Origin: Neckera pumila
Taxonomy: Eukaryota > Streptophyta > Bryopsida > Hypnales > Neckeraceae
DNA length: 64,000 nt
Assembly (NCBI GenBank): GCA_963969595.1
Contig: OZ018408.1
Coordinates: forward strand, 36,208,108-36,272,107
Reading direction: 5' to 3'
The notes beneath the pieces are model-generated. The model searched no databases, had not been told where the DNA came from, and saw only the letters and a program-made list of their open reading frames with translations. Made by a program: the position numbers and the translations under genes. This document shows positions 48,401-60,710 of the stretch, in pieces. The number at the start of each line of letters is the position of its first letter. Position 1 is the first letter of the stretch.

Positions 48401-51400
48401 TATGTTAGGAAACAAATCTACCAACTCCAAGCCGCTTTCAAATACTTTAAGCAGTTCTGGTATGCCCTTCGCTTTTATTCTTCCACTAACTACATATCTT
48501 TCAATGGATTGATTTTAATTTGTGTGGGTTTCCATTAATGTAGTGTACGTTAGTGTAGATTCGGTCATGCTTTTGCTCCATGTTGAATATCTCATCAGCG
48601 AAGTTAGTGTGACAGACGCAGATAGCGGTAACGGTTCTATTAGCAACCATTATGGTCACTTGCAGCAAAGACAGCGACAACCTGCAGTGGTCGTAAACGG
48701 CGCACCGCCCTTACCTCCTCAACCTAGCCCATCCCAGGATAAAGTAAGTTGCTTCTAGATGGAAAAAGTAGAAATTGGCTACTTTTCAGCCTTCAATTTT
48801 CTGTTTTTGGTTTAGTATCCACGTCTTGTTTTGGCTTTGCTGTTTTACTTAAGTGGGTTGAAACCAATAAATTGTGAATCGATCTCAAATGTCTTCAGTT
48901 GTCTTCGGGATCAGTTTGCAATCCCTTTGTTTAAGGTTTTGTTCTTTTTGAGCATCTGCTGCCCCCCATGGTCCTTAAACAGGCGAAGAATTTTATTTGC
49001 AGAAAGTTCCTTGGAAGGCCTTTACCAAAAGTCCTGCTGTATGGGCTATGATCTATGCTCATTTTTGTGGGAACTGGGGACATTACACTCTTCTTTCATG
49101 GCTTCCGACTTATTTTAGGTGAGTCCAAATCGATTGCTAACTGCTATGCAAACACTCTGAACGCTTGCGACCGTGCTGAGAATGGAAACTTCACTTTGAA
49201 AACTAGTGGTTGATTATTGTAACTTTCATACCATATATCTATCGTTCAAATATGTAGGGTATGGTTTCTTTTTCCTATTAGTGCGTTTTCATACCTTCCC
49301 TGAAGCTTCCGAAATGAAAGATTTCAACCCCAATAGACATGGAAGCATCCATTTTTGGCCAAAAAGGCACTTAGAGGAGATTCATTTTTCTAGTACAAGC
49401 TGTATTAGTGATTTCCGGAGGCTACTATTGAGGTCCTCATCGCTAATATCGATCTGTGGTACCGTGTTGCAGTCAAGAACTCCGACTTGATTTTACTCAT
49501 GCAGCTTTGGTGAGTGCCCACTCTGGTCTTTTTTCTGTGTTTGCCTGCTTAGAGATTTGCAACCACATGAATGAGTTTCGATCAGTCAATGATTGTTCTT
49601 AATTACTGTGAAGAATTCCCGCTGTACTTCTCCACTTTCTTTCAGCTTTTATGTAGACATTTCATTGTGCCCGGAATTTCATGGTTTACTTCTTCAGAAT
49701 ATTGATGAAGCGTTTACTCACTTCGCAACATAGCAGTGGTCGACTTTGATAACATAGAGATTCCGATTTTCTTGCAAGGTTAATCTGTTTAGCTGGTGTA
49801 TAGCTTAGTTGGTTTAGGTTACTGAACTGTAGCCGGTTGGGAGATTACAGCTATCTATACTTTCGCCCTTGGCATCAGTTGCAGTGACAAGTGTTGCAGC
49901 TCCTCTTGCTGATCACTATATCTCTCTTGGATATGACGTTACCTTGGTAAGATTCTGTGGTTATCTCTTGAATTTGTGGTTGACACGCAAGTTACGCATG
50001 CCATTCTGTAGACAATTCGTTGAGAAATTTCGTTGGTTAAGTATGGAGAGGGAGGGAGTAATGTATCATTAAAGGATTTTCTCGGTTTATAAGAAACTTC
50101 GAAAATTGAGAGCGTTACGGAACTTTCTTTCTAGCTCATAATGTTTATTCGGTGTAATTTAATGGATGTTCCATTAACTTTTGAAGGACCAAGGATTCAT
50201 GACCAAATAAAGTGATCGTATTGGGGAAAATATATTCAAGTGGGACCAAATTTTATACCACCGGATTCATTGCATGTGTTGGTCACAAAATTTGTAGAAT
50301 TGAACAATAGGAAGTCTTCGTATGACCCACTCAAAACTGCTGAAAGACCGTGACGTTCAGTTTGGACCTCTTGATACTTTACGGGTTTAAATTGAAACTA
50401 GAGCACATGAAGATACTGTCCATGTGTTCTTTGATGGAGCATAGGTCGTGTCTTACATGCAATCCATTGTTATCTGTTCGTGTACAGATTAGGAAAGTCT
50501 GTCAAACGATTGGCTTTCTATCGCCTGCTGCATGCATGACATTTGCGGCCTTATCTCCAAAGGTTAACCCTTGGGTGAACGTTGCAATTCTCACTTCAGG
50601 CCTTGGCCTGTCAAGTTTTACTCTTGCTGGTATACTTCCTACATCACCCAATTCTCTACTATTCGTCGCTGCTATTCACCGTTTCTTGTTCCGTGGTAGT
50701 TTGTTTCATGTAACATTTTGATTGTCATAGGTATTTGTTTGAAATCTGAATGCCTGATTTTTCTACCTTAAATCCTGTCTAATCAAGAGTAGGTCATTTG
50801 GAAAGCATGACTCGTTGGTCTTTTACGGGCTAAGTTTACGCACCAGCATTCTTTGATCTTGATGTGCAGGATTGTACTGTACACACCAAGACATCTCCCC
50901 AAAATATGCAGGTGTCCTTTTGGTGAGGCTCCCTTCTCCATATTCTCTTAAAGCAAGACTTCTCCTAAATTAGGTGGGGCAAGCAGAACAGAGTCTTGCA
51001 TAATGCAGTTTCCACAAGGTTTGTGTAGAGTTTGTTCTTTCTACTTGAGAAACATGTACCGTTATAAGCAAAGCAGAAAGAACTGATTACTGTAGAAACC
51101 CATGGTTCCATGAATTTTTTTTTGGCTTGAAATTGTTGAAGTTCTCTTAGGTTCGACGTTTAGGACAAATAGAGATGCTTTACTGAAATTCGGATTATAC
51201 GAGTTGAATAGAAATTATGAATCCATTGAGTGATGAAAGTACAATAATTTTAGATGTCATGCTGCATTCCTTACATCTTGTTGGTGGACACAGGGAATAA
51301 CCAATACCGTAGGAGCTATCCCTGGAGTTCTGGGCGTCGCACTTGTGGGAATCATCTTGGATAGGACTCGATCATGGACTGTAAGCAGCTCTACATGAAT

Positions 51401-51742
51401 TTGTTTTGATCGAACATTATCATTTGATACTAGCTGTCTTGGAGTCGGTCTCCTTTTGAATCGATTGCTGGGTAGTATGACATATAGATTGATGCACTCT
51501 ATTTGACTGAATTGAGATAATGTGACTCGATTATGGAGGTACTAGAAGATAGAGTAAAATCTTATTTATCTCTAGTTGTGGTTAATCCCTTCCGTATATT
51601 CTTAATGTTGACTATGTTGTATGACTATCCCTTTTTGGTTGTGCAGCTTGCACTTTTTGCGCCATCTATTTTCTTTTACTTAACAGGGACGGTAGTGTGG
51701 AATATCTTCGCTAGCAGTAAACCCCAGAAATTTGAATCTTAG
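45439..51742 (+). CDS. PHT4-family plastid anion/phosphate transporter, copy B (15 exons)
   Basis: Paralogue of the transporter at 18.1-25.6 kb, in the opposite orientation. Exons: 45439-45897, 46587-46732, 47057-47156, 47441-47493, 47638-47712, 48108-48188, 48368-48459, 48616-48743, 49003-49118, 49473-49509, 49851-49946, 50488-50629, 50870-50922, 51294-51380, 51647-51742, giving 586 residues. Every intron sits at the same codon and phase as in copy A. Exon 2 differs at 7 of 49 residues, exon 12 at 9 of 48. The N-terminal linker is shorter: copy A has about 11 extra residues (SEMVPPDVATS region) before SWGTLPPR. The first in-frame ATG is 45439 (MRGILLNS), which fixes the start. Exon 8 needs the acceptor after TGTGACAG; an upstream AG would break the frame, and copy A behaves the same way. 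The protein is probably plastid-targeted (inferred); substrate unknown. Confidence 0.86.
50180..50385. mobile_element. Intronic repeat family AAGGACCAAGGATTCATGG, copy in PHT4 copy B intron
   Basis: Begins TTTGAAGGACCAAGGATTCA and ends near TTTGGACCTCTTGATACTTT, with shared interior blocks GACCAAATTTTAT and TTGCATGT. It lies between exons 11 and 12 of PHT4 copy B, and copy A has no counterpart there. Confidence 0.5.
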
Positions 51743-52699
51743 GAAGGTAAGTTCCTCAGAAGAATCCTGGTTCATGTATTCTATTCATGTATCATCACAA
51801 ATGTACCAGAGAGAGGAGATGATTTTTTTAATTCCAATTTCATGTAATATGGTATCACTCATTGCAGCCCAAATCCTTGGCAGGGTTACAATACCAACTG
51901 CTTTGTATCTTACGCTCTCATTGTGGTATTTTTATATCACGTTCCTGTTTGTTTTGTTCAACTTGGTATCTATCCCTATTGCCATGCAGCTGCAATTGAT
52001 GGATGCCATACTGGGCTATGCATTGTGCATTCTACATATGATTTTGTGGTAGTAGAAAACTTGTGGTTTCAGACACCATTACTGATGCAATAGGACATCT
52101 TGCATAACGGTTAAGAGTACCATGTTGGAAGCCTGTCTGAGTTCTTTGTGTCAAGTAACTTATTTCACAAGAGAAGGATCTTGAAGCACCTAATTCAGCT
52201 ATGGTGCAGAGCAAGGGTCCGCCACAAATTCACATTTTACGCTGCAGGCACATGGTGAATTCGATCTTGTGATTCCCAGAACCAAAGGCCGGGAAGTAGT
52301 GCTCGTCACTGCAATCTTTGTATACTTGTGGGTTTGGGAATTAGGGTTTAGATTTAGCCTGGTTTGACTGTCTTCAAACCAATTGACTTCAACCTCTAGC
52401 TGTTAGGACTATGAGGGTTTATCTTGTCCAACCAAGGTTCGTAATGTTTTGAATGAGTGATTGGTATTTATCAAGTTTAAAAGTTATGGAATTTGGGGAG
52501 AAGCAAGCAGCATACCTGAAAAAAATTTAAGAAATATTTGCCAAAATTGATAGTATAGGAACCTATTGTAAGTCTATGATGTCCTTCAGGGAACTCTTGA
52601 GACTTCAAGGGTTAAGAAAAATATGACTGGATGGAGATGTAATGTCAACATCTTTATCTGAATTGCAATTGGTTTGATTAGTGGTAATGCGTGGTATAC
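51743..52699. other. 3' flank of PHT4 copy B
   Basis: The first 50 or so bases (GTAAGTTCCTCAGAAGAATC and on) match the 3' flank of copy A (minus strand, about 18115-18065) and include a GTAAGT that could be a 3'-UTR intron donor. Beyond about 51795 the flanks differ. No further gene seen. Confidence 0.5.
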
Positions 52700-53720
52700 A
52701 GTGACAATCAAAATTGAGTACAAACTTGAAACGTTTTCATGCAACAACCATACCATATGCGTCAATGGCCAAAGTCCAAAGTAGATATACAAAAGTTGTG
52801 TGTGATATACTACATATTATTATGGAAGTTTGAAGGGAAACTTAGTTATCTTTTGTCAAATGTTTTTTTAGAACTTTAAATAAACTTTTTGTGCCTTGGC
52901 ATGTTGGCAAACATCATTTCATATTGTTGTATACAAAAATTGAAAGAAGTTGATAGTTATAGGTTTTAAAATATCAACAATTTTCAAAAAGTTGAAAATT
53001 GCATAAAATTATATTAATCTTTGATAAATTTGACAATTTTTTTTATGATATTGAAAATAATAATTTTTTTTTGGAATTGTTGGATCAATTATGTGCTTCA
53101 TGAACTCTAGTCTTTGGACAAAAAAAATTGAACCTAAAAAAGCATTATATGGCTTTAAAATATAAATTAAACACATTGTTCCATTCATCAAATATTTCAA
53201 AGGAAATGGCATTAAAATGTGACAATGGTCCATATTGCAACCTATATACTCTCTGCAATGGCTAAGGCTATCCTATGCTCTCAATTCCCCAAAAGAACCA
53301 AATATTGTGAGAACCAGCATCATTTGCATGTTTGTCAAATGCTTGATATTTTAAATTTTATAAATGTCAACTTCCTTTAATTTTTGTGTACAACAGTCTA
53401 TCTGAAATGATGTTTGCCAACATGCCTAAAGCACAAAAAGTTTTTTAGAGTTAAAAAAAAAGCATTGAGAAAAGATAAAGTAATTCTAAAGTATGGCGTA
53501 CAAAAATTGAGTTTTTGACATGATTAACTTTGAAATTAATTTTCTTTCAAAATCACAATTAATTTTTTTTCAAACTTCTAAGGTAATGTATAGTATATTG
53601 CACACTACAACTTTTGTGTATCTAAATTAGTTTTGGACTTTGTCCCATTGATACTTATGATATGGTTGTTTAAATGAAAACATTTCAAATTTGTAATAAG
53701 TTTTTGATGGTCACCGTACG
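52700..53720. repeat. Large diverged inverted repeat
   Basis: About 300-400 bases from 52700 (TTTTCATGCAACAACCATA, AAAGTTGTGTGTG, GGCATGTTGGCAAACATCAT) recur inverted up to about 53716. The spacer is AT-rich. It has the form of an old foldback-type DNA element with no coding sequence. Confidence 0.6.
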
Positions 53721-53745
53721 GTAGGAAATTCTATGAACGCTCAGT

Positions 53746-53854
53746 CTCTAAAATCGCCCACCTCCTCAAATGTACACTATTTGTGTGTGTTGCTTTTTTG
53801 TTGTACTAACAATGTACAAACTGTGTACATTTGAGGAGGTGGGCAATTTTAGAG
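53746..53854. mobile_element. Short hairpin element
   Basis: CTCTAAAATCGCCCACCTCC at the left, continuing CTCAAATGTACA, is complementary to the right end TGTACATTTGAGGAGGTGGG then CAATTTTAGAG. About 30 bases of near-perfect stem around a loop of about 45 bases. It abuts the right side of the inverted repeat 52700-53720. Confidence 0.6.
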
Positions 53855-54875
53855 CCCCACGTCATTTCAATTTCAATAATTCATAACCAATTCCACAAAG
53901 CTTCCAAAACTATGAAACAACTTGGGTTACATGCCAATTCCATTTGTATTTCAAGGAAATTTTACTGAAAAATATTTCAAGCAAGAAGTTTCACCTCCTC
54001 AAATTCAGTCATAGCACTTAAGTGGACGCGTTTATGGACCTCCTCCCTTATGAGGATTGGCAGTGGTGACGAATTCTGTGTCGTGATTGACATTGATTTC
54101 AGTGTGTTTTGGATGTGTATTATTTACTTTGTCTGTTCCAGAGACAGAACATCATCCGGACTGAGGCAATGATACCAGCAGGTTGCACCCTTCCTGTTCT
54201 CTGACAGATTTCATCTGGCAGGTGCTCCATTGCGAATGACACTTCCACAATCCACATGGAAGGGACGGGAGGCTGCACACACAACAGAAAATGCGTAGCC
54301 CCCACCAAGAGCTTCCAAACACCATAGCCCACCGAAATCCCACAAACTCCTGCAATCCCAGTTCCAAACTCCATCTCAGTCTCCCCCAACAATCACAATC
54401 CACACATAGCTGCAACAATTTGCAAGCAATCCAACCAATTCAAATCCCGAATCTCAAATCCAGTCAAGGCTAATAAGCTTACCAACCCTCCAGTTGAATT
54501 TGTCATCATCGCTACCACATTCCACATCTAAATAAAGCCTGCTGCGACTGTAGAGCTCTGTCCGTCTCCCGGATAGTTTTATGGAGGGTTTTCGGGGCTC
54601 TTGGGATTGAGGACTCCAACCCCTTGGTGCCCTGTGGTGCATCCTGGCGCTGACGCCTCATTTCGGATTTGGGTTTTGGAGCTTTGGTATATTAGCTGCG
54701 TGGAGGATCTGAACTAGATGGAGCGTTTTTTTAGGGTTTTGGTTTGTGGGGAGATCGGAGGATGGGTGAAGCTTTGATGGTCTGCTGGTGAAGATTTGAG
54801 GTTTGGGTTGAGGAAGTGCACCGGTTAAGCTATCAAGAGGAGTTTCTCGTCGACTCTGGTTTTGGTTCTTTGGTC

Positions 54876-57800
54876 ATGGCGTTTCCAGCTCGGAGGTACT
54901 GGGAACTACTTTCTTTGGCAAGGATTCAATGAGTGTGGAAGTGAATGAGTTCGTGAATTCATTCTCTTCAAGGATTCGATCTTGGGACTGGTGGTAAATG
55001 GAAGATTCGTTAGGGTGATCTGTTTCTGGGATCGATAGTATTTTTTCCTGCTTGGTGGGGTGGATTGGATTGGATCCAGTGTAGGGGTGGATTGAAGAGA
55101 GAAGTAAGAAACAAGCAAAGCTAGAATCGCTTGCTTTGAAACCTTGGGGTTGTGTGTTGTCGCAGTCTGTCTGACACGTGCTGTATTACACACTCCTCAG
55201 GAGGAACTTACTATTTGCTCAAGCTTCAGAAGATGTCACAAGGTCTGCAATTCATGACTGAGGTTTATCACTACTATAGTGATTAGGGTGTGCTCTGTAC
55301 TTGCAGTTGATTTTTGTATCACTGTATTCCACAAATCGTTATGAGAGAAGTGTGCTACTATTTCCTCACATTATTACGTATTTATATGCTCTTTTGAGAG
55401 CGCTGCAATTCGACAGGGGACGAGTGGTGCTATGGGGAGATCACCTCTGAAACGTACACCTTGGGTACATTCTGTTTATAGAATATACACTGGGTGTCAC
55501 TCTACCCGTCTGGGGTTTATCTTCCCTTTGCCGACTGCTTAAATTGATTTCAAAGATCGTGCTGTTTCATTTATTTCTTATATTTTCCAATGTGATTACT
55601 TTTTGATGATTTGAACTGCGCTCAGTTCGTCGCCACTTGTACATTAGCATTCGTTATTTTGAGATTTATGTTACTAAGCTTGAAGCTTGTGCGATGATTA
55701 TTTGATGCAGCGGGGTTCCAAGAAAGAGGGGCGAGACCATTAAGTCTCTGATGCCAGGCATTTTGATAGGAGTCTGTATTGGAGTTTGCATCACCCTTTC
55801 TTTTATAAAGGTGAGAAGAAAGAACGATATCCCTTCAACTTCCAATAGAGACATGGTATCGTCCATTTGTTCCAGTTGTTGGGAATCTATCGTTTGTGCT
55901 TGACAACCTTTTTCGTGTTTTAGTCTCAGTTTGCTATCCCGCCACTAACTAGCGATCCAAGACGGATAGAAGTTTTCGAGAATAATAATGGTGTAAGTGC
56001 ATTGTCCTCCAGCTACTTCTACAATAAACCCACTCTCCCTCGCTGTTGTTACTTCTTCTAAATATTTCAGAGGTTCCTTTGCTCCTTTTTTTTTTTTTTT
56101 CTGTAGGTGGTATTTATAGTCGAAGATGGTTCTCTCTTACTGCCAATTGCTTTACAGAAAATACTGCTTTGCTGCACTGTTGCATCTCTCCTTAATTAGC
56201 TTGAGAATAAGGTAGAGGATCACTACAGATCTGTGGAGAGATCCTTGTGTATATGAGCGAAATCTCAAATTTTTATCACTATTTATGAATTTCTCATGCA
56301 ATTTCGAAATCGGAGATTGTAGCTGACTGTAAGTGACCGTAATCAACCTCCCCATTTTCATCCCAAGGTAGGTCATCATAGTCGTTTAGCTAATTCATCC
56401 TTACACCGCGTGCTGATAAGTCCAACAATGCGTATGAATTGATAAGATGTTGTGATAACAGGGTAAGTATGGGAGACGGGATCAAGTACCTTACGGTTTT
56501 ATCATCCTCTGCCTTTGCTGATTAACTTAGATCTCTTTCTTCCAATTTTTGGTTAAAGAGTGATGACAAGGTTTCACGTGTTTCAGGGCATGGATTCCAC
56601 AAAGAGTGCTATAGATTGCTCTTCTTTACCCCCACGAGGTGCTGAAAATCTACCACGAGGAATAGTCGTCCCGTTGACGGATCTATACCCTCGCCGGTTG
56701 TGGGGAAAACCTGAGGAGGTGAGTTCTTTCTAATCTTTTTCTACTCTTGTTCAGGGTTTTTCCATAGGCCGACATATGCAATGTTCTTCAGTGATTCAGG
56801 TGTTATATAATTTGGCCCCATCTCAATGTTTGAACAATATGATTAAAATCGATCATATCAAAACCATGAATCCCTGGTTCTTTAGGGGTTAAAAGCGATA
56901 TGTGTTGTGGAACACAGAAATTGGTGCCTTCTGTTCCTGAATTGCTGTAGTTACGGATCCGGAGTTGTAACTACATATTGCCTTGAAACCAGTTACTGTT
57001 TCTCAATGATGGTGTTTTTTGGCAGGACCTCCTAGTAAAACCGAAGTATCTATTGACTCTCACTGTAGGACTTCAGCAGAAAGAGTTTGTCAACCAGTGT
57101 GTTCAGAAGGTATGTTCTTTTTCTTTTTGGTACTCATTATTACCGGGCTTTAGAAATCTATGAGTTTTTTCTTGTAGGATTGGCCCATGATCTGCCTATA
57201 ATGAGAGTCTTACGGATACCATCCTTCGATAGTTTTGTTAGTGGAAACTATTGTTGCCTATTTCTAAAATCCTACTCTCTGCACCCATTGTGTAGTTTTC
57301 AAAAGAATGGCAGATAATGCTATTCCATTACGACGGAAAAGTAAGTGAATGGGATGACTTGGATTGGGCGAAATATGCGATTCGCATCAGCACTTTAAAG
57401 CAGGCCAAGTGGTAAGTGTTGTAGCCAATCTCTAATTTTTATTTTTATTTGTTACAAATCACTCTTTAACCTTTTTTTGGCAGGATCTCATTACTGTGTT
57501 TCAAGAAGAGGATCTCTTTGCATGGGTGCAGCTCCTCTGTGTTTGGATTTGCTCTAGGCTGTAGCATTTGTGATATCAATGTACTGCTCGATGTTTTCAG
57601 GTGGTACGCGAAACGGTTTTTGCACCCTGACGTGGTCGAAGCGTATGATTATATATTCATTTGGGATGAGGATCTGGATGTGGAGCATTTTAATGCCGAG
57701 AAGTATGTTCTCTAAGCAGGCCTTTGTTTCAGAATTGTGTCTGGCCTCTCTTAGTCTTCCTCACAATGTGAAAACTTAGTGTCTTTAACTTGTAACGGCG

Positions 57801-60710
57801 ATCCACACTAGTAGAAATCCCAGCCCCGCATCCCCCACGGTTCCGCCCCCCAAAGGAAAGAAAATAAGTATTCTAGAAAACTTTGCCCCGGTAAACCCTG
57901 ACAATTGTAACGCGAGTAGGTTCCCTAGAGTACCTTTGGAGTGTGGATTTCTACGAGTGCCATAACTCAGTAATATAAGTAAATATTTAGTGCGTTATTG
58001 TTAATGGAATGTTAGAGATCCCGATGTACGGTTGCAAATGTTTTCATAGATAGACTGCTGTGGTATGCCCTTTGATAAATAATTGTGCACCTATCAAGGA
58101 AAGCATAATGGAATTTGTTTAGTGTTGCATTAAATTTGATGTCATCCGGACCTCCGGCTGCAGGTATATGGAGTTGGTAAAGAGGTTCGAGCTTGAGATA
58201 TCACAACCGGGATTGGAGCCCGATAGAGGTTTAACATGGGAAATGACCAAACGCAGAGGTGACAGCGAGGTCCACAAGTAAGTTGTCAATAATACTGATT
58301 TTTAGCTGAGAGCACATCACCGTGAATAAGGCTTAGAATATTTACTCCTATTTCTTCAATGTGATTCTCGAGGCTTTTAACCAAACAGGATGTTACCGTC
58401 ATATATGTCATCAATCTATCCTTGATTGACTGTAGCAGGCACTCGATCGAGTTTGTCTGAGGCGGTTGTTTTTGGAGAAAGATGGCAGAGTTATCTACAA
58501 CTGATGCTCTTCAGATCCACGAAATAATCAATAGAGTAGATGAATCGTCCTGAATATGATCTCTTTGTTTGAATATACGCTATTATGGAGATTAACAACA
58601 TTGTCTTTTATGTCAATTTTTCTTGCAACTTTTCCACTATACTATGCAAATAACAATTTCGACCATGATTTGATATTCCTACATTGCCTTTTAAGTTGGA
58701 TTCGGTGGTGCTTATAAACTCGCTTTTACTGACCGCCCTCACGCATTGTGTTCTGCTCAGGGAGACCAAGGAAAAAGACGGTTGGTGCTCAGATCCTTTA
58801 TTGCCTCCCTGTGCAGGGTAAACCATTCTTTGTCACAAACTGCATCGATTCTGTTGGTTCGTCTATGCTGATTGCCAGCTGTAGATATATATCAGACTTC
58901 GAATTTTAACGGTGACCTAGTCGCTGAAAATTCTGCCAATAATGATAGAGATAGATGTACTGTTGTTTCACTCTGTAGCTATATCTGAGCTGTTAAACTT
59001 TAGGAAAAGTATGTTGAAGTGGTTGCTGTATTAGCCTGGGTCAAGTAATACCTCGCAACTGCAGGTTTGTAGAGATTATGGCTCCCGTGTTTTCGCGATC
59101 AGCATGGAAATGTGTTTGGCATATGATACAGGTATCGCTCAAACAGTCTGATTGTAGGATAAGCATAACAATTTCCTGTGGTAAAACACGACATGACGTA
59201 TTATAACTTTTGCGGTAATCATCTGAGAGTATAGATTTGGATGTTGACGTCTTTCGGGGGTCTTCAGTTGGATATTTTTTTGTAGAATGAAGCACTAACA
59301 AGTTTAGAATTGATGGAAAAAACTTCGAATATTCTAATAATGAATTGTGATTACAGAATGATTTAGTCCATGGATGGGGATTGGACATGGAGCTTCAGCG
59401 GTGTGCTCGGGTAAGCTCACACTCCACCTTTTAACTCTTAAAGGACCAAGGATTCATGGTTAGAAAATGATCAATTCGATAGATCATATTGAAAAGATAT
59501 AATTAGATAGGATCAAATTTTATCTCAGCGAAGAGCATTGCATGTATCAGTCAATAAATAAATTACCAACTCTGCTAATAAAACATGAGACCCAATTTGG
59601 ACCTCTTGGTCCTTCGCGGTTATGCAGTGATTCAATGTTTAAGTATTGGAAATTATCACCTAAAGGACATTGATTATGGTCGGCTCCTTCCTCTTCAGTA
59701 CACTAAAAATGATATTTAGTGTTGGCAACACTAATTACGAACCTTGACACTAAATATTATAAGTAAGTAACACTAAATCTAATTTCTAACACTAAATATG
59801 CTCTATGGTAAATCTGAAATCTGAAAAGGTTTACATTTAGTGTTAGAACACGTTAAAAAAATGAACTAAATCCACTACAATTCAGATTTAGTGTTGTGGC
59901 TGGTAGGGGGCTAAAACACTAAATGTCATACTACACTAAATATCATTTTTAGTGTAGTAGCAACACTCTATATTCTGTACTAAGACCTGCTGCCCGGGCT
60001 GTAAAACACCTCATTTAACAAATAAGTTTACTTTTGGGCTACGTTGCAGCCTGCACATGAGAAAATTGGAGTTGTAGATGCTCAGTGGATACGTCATCGG
60101 GTTGTGCTATCCCTAAATATCTCGGTGTGTGCTCAATCTTCCGGAACCTCTTTTGTGATTGATTTTTCAATTTGTTTTGAAATAATGTATCGTCAGCACC
60201 GTTATTGTTACACGTATCTCTGCTTGCTTCATCTGGAGTGCTTAAACATTGGTCATTTCAGGGTGCTGAGGATCCTACATTACCGAAATGGTCAGGAGCA
60301 CTTTCGGTATGTTCCCTGGTTTGCAAATTTAAGTTAGGCATGTAATGCTCTGGGTGTGCTTTGACTCAGTATCTCTTCGACTTCACGTTTGGAGAGACCT
60401 CTCTTGATTGGTTTTCCTTATTAGCAATTTTTTGTGTTTTTGCACGGATTCTTCCATACCTATTTTTTCTCGTGGCTGAGGGTAGTGAATTTAGATTATG
60501 AGTCTTTTGCAGGACCCCGTTGTTGTGAGAGTAGCTCTGTGTGCCATTGGTAATGTGTGGTGCCATATTAATCTCCTGTTATGTTCTACTATTTAGGTGA
60601 AAGATCGCTGCAAGTATGAGTGGCAGGAGTACAGAAATCGATTGAAGTTGGCGGATCAAGAGGAGGCAGTGGGAATATCAAAATCTGGAGGAAAAGAAAG
60701 AGTTACATAA
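54876..60710 (+). CDS. DUF707 family membrane protein, about 14 exons
   Basis: Member of the plant DUF707 family, sometimes labelled lysine-ketoglutarate reductase trans-splicing related; its biochemical role is not established. Exons: 54876-54895 (tentative), 55711-55810, 55924-55992, 56587-56718, 57026-57109, 57296-57411, 57601-57702, 58164-58277, 58761-58817, 59065-59131, 59357-59410, 60050-60124, 60262-60306, 60597-60710, giving about 382 residues. One membrane segment near residues 20-40 (MPGILIGVCIGVCITLSF) suggests a type II anchor. Family marks follow: PRGIVVPLTDLYPRRLWG, WQIMLFHYDGKVSEWDD, RFLHPDVVEAYDYIFIWDED, LEISQPGLEPDRG, MAPVFSRSAWKCVWHMIQ, NDLVHGWGLDMELQ and KIGVVDAQWIRHR. The acidic DED (about residues 196-198) recalls the DXD metal site of glycosyltransferases, which is only a resemblance. 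The first exon was chosen because ATG GCG TTT, with a GT donor, gives the phase exon 2 needs; its start is the weakest part. Introns 4, 7 and 11 carry transposon insertions. Confidence 0.85.
56795..56893. repeat. Partial copy of the intronic repeat family (inverted)
   Basis: The minus strand reads TTAACCCCTAAAGAACCAGG then GATTCATGGTTTTGATATGA, matching one end of the family. Only one end is present. It lies in DUF707 intron 4. Confidence 0.4.
57806..57959. mobile_element. CACTA-type miniature element with CCA target duplication (DUF707 intron)
   Basis: Left end CACTAGTAGAAATCC is complementary to the right end GGATTTCTACGAGTG with one mismatch. CCA lies directly on each side, a 3-base target duplication typical of CACTA elements. 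The 154-base insertion sits in the DUF707 intron after the exon ending 57702. Confidence 0.7.
59430..59625. mobile_element. Intronic repeat family AAGGACCAAGGATTCATGG, copy in DUF707 intron
   Basis: Starts CTTAAAGGACCAAGGATTCA and ends GGACCTCTTGGTCCTTCGCG; the two ends are roughly inverted. Relatives at 50180-50385, 24552-24870 and 56795-56893. It lies between DUF707 exons 11 and 12. Confidence 0.5.
59701..59954. mobile_element. MITE, CACTAAAAATG family, copy 2 (in DUF707 intron)
   Basis: Same ends and nearly the same interior as the copy at 37053-37324, with TA on each side. It lies in the intron between the DUF707 exons ending 59410 and starting 60050. High similarity between the two copies implies recent movement. 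Confidence 0.8.

Noticed and set aside
49792..49856. tRNA-like stretch with a good A-box (TAGCTTAGTTGG) in PHT4 copy B intron 10
   Set aside because: No B-box of the form GGTTCGANTCC at the right distance, no acceptor stem pairing, and the exon 11 acceptor lies within it.
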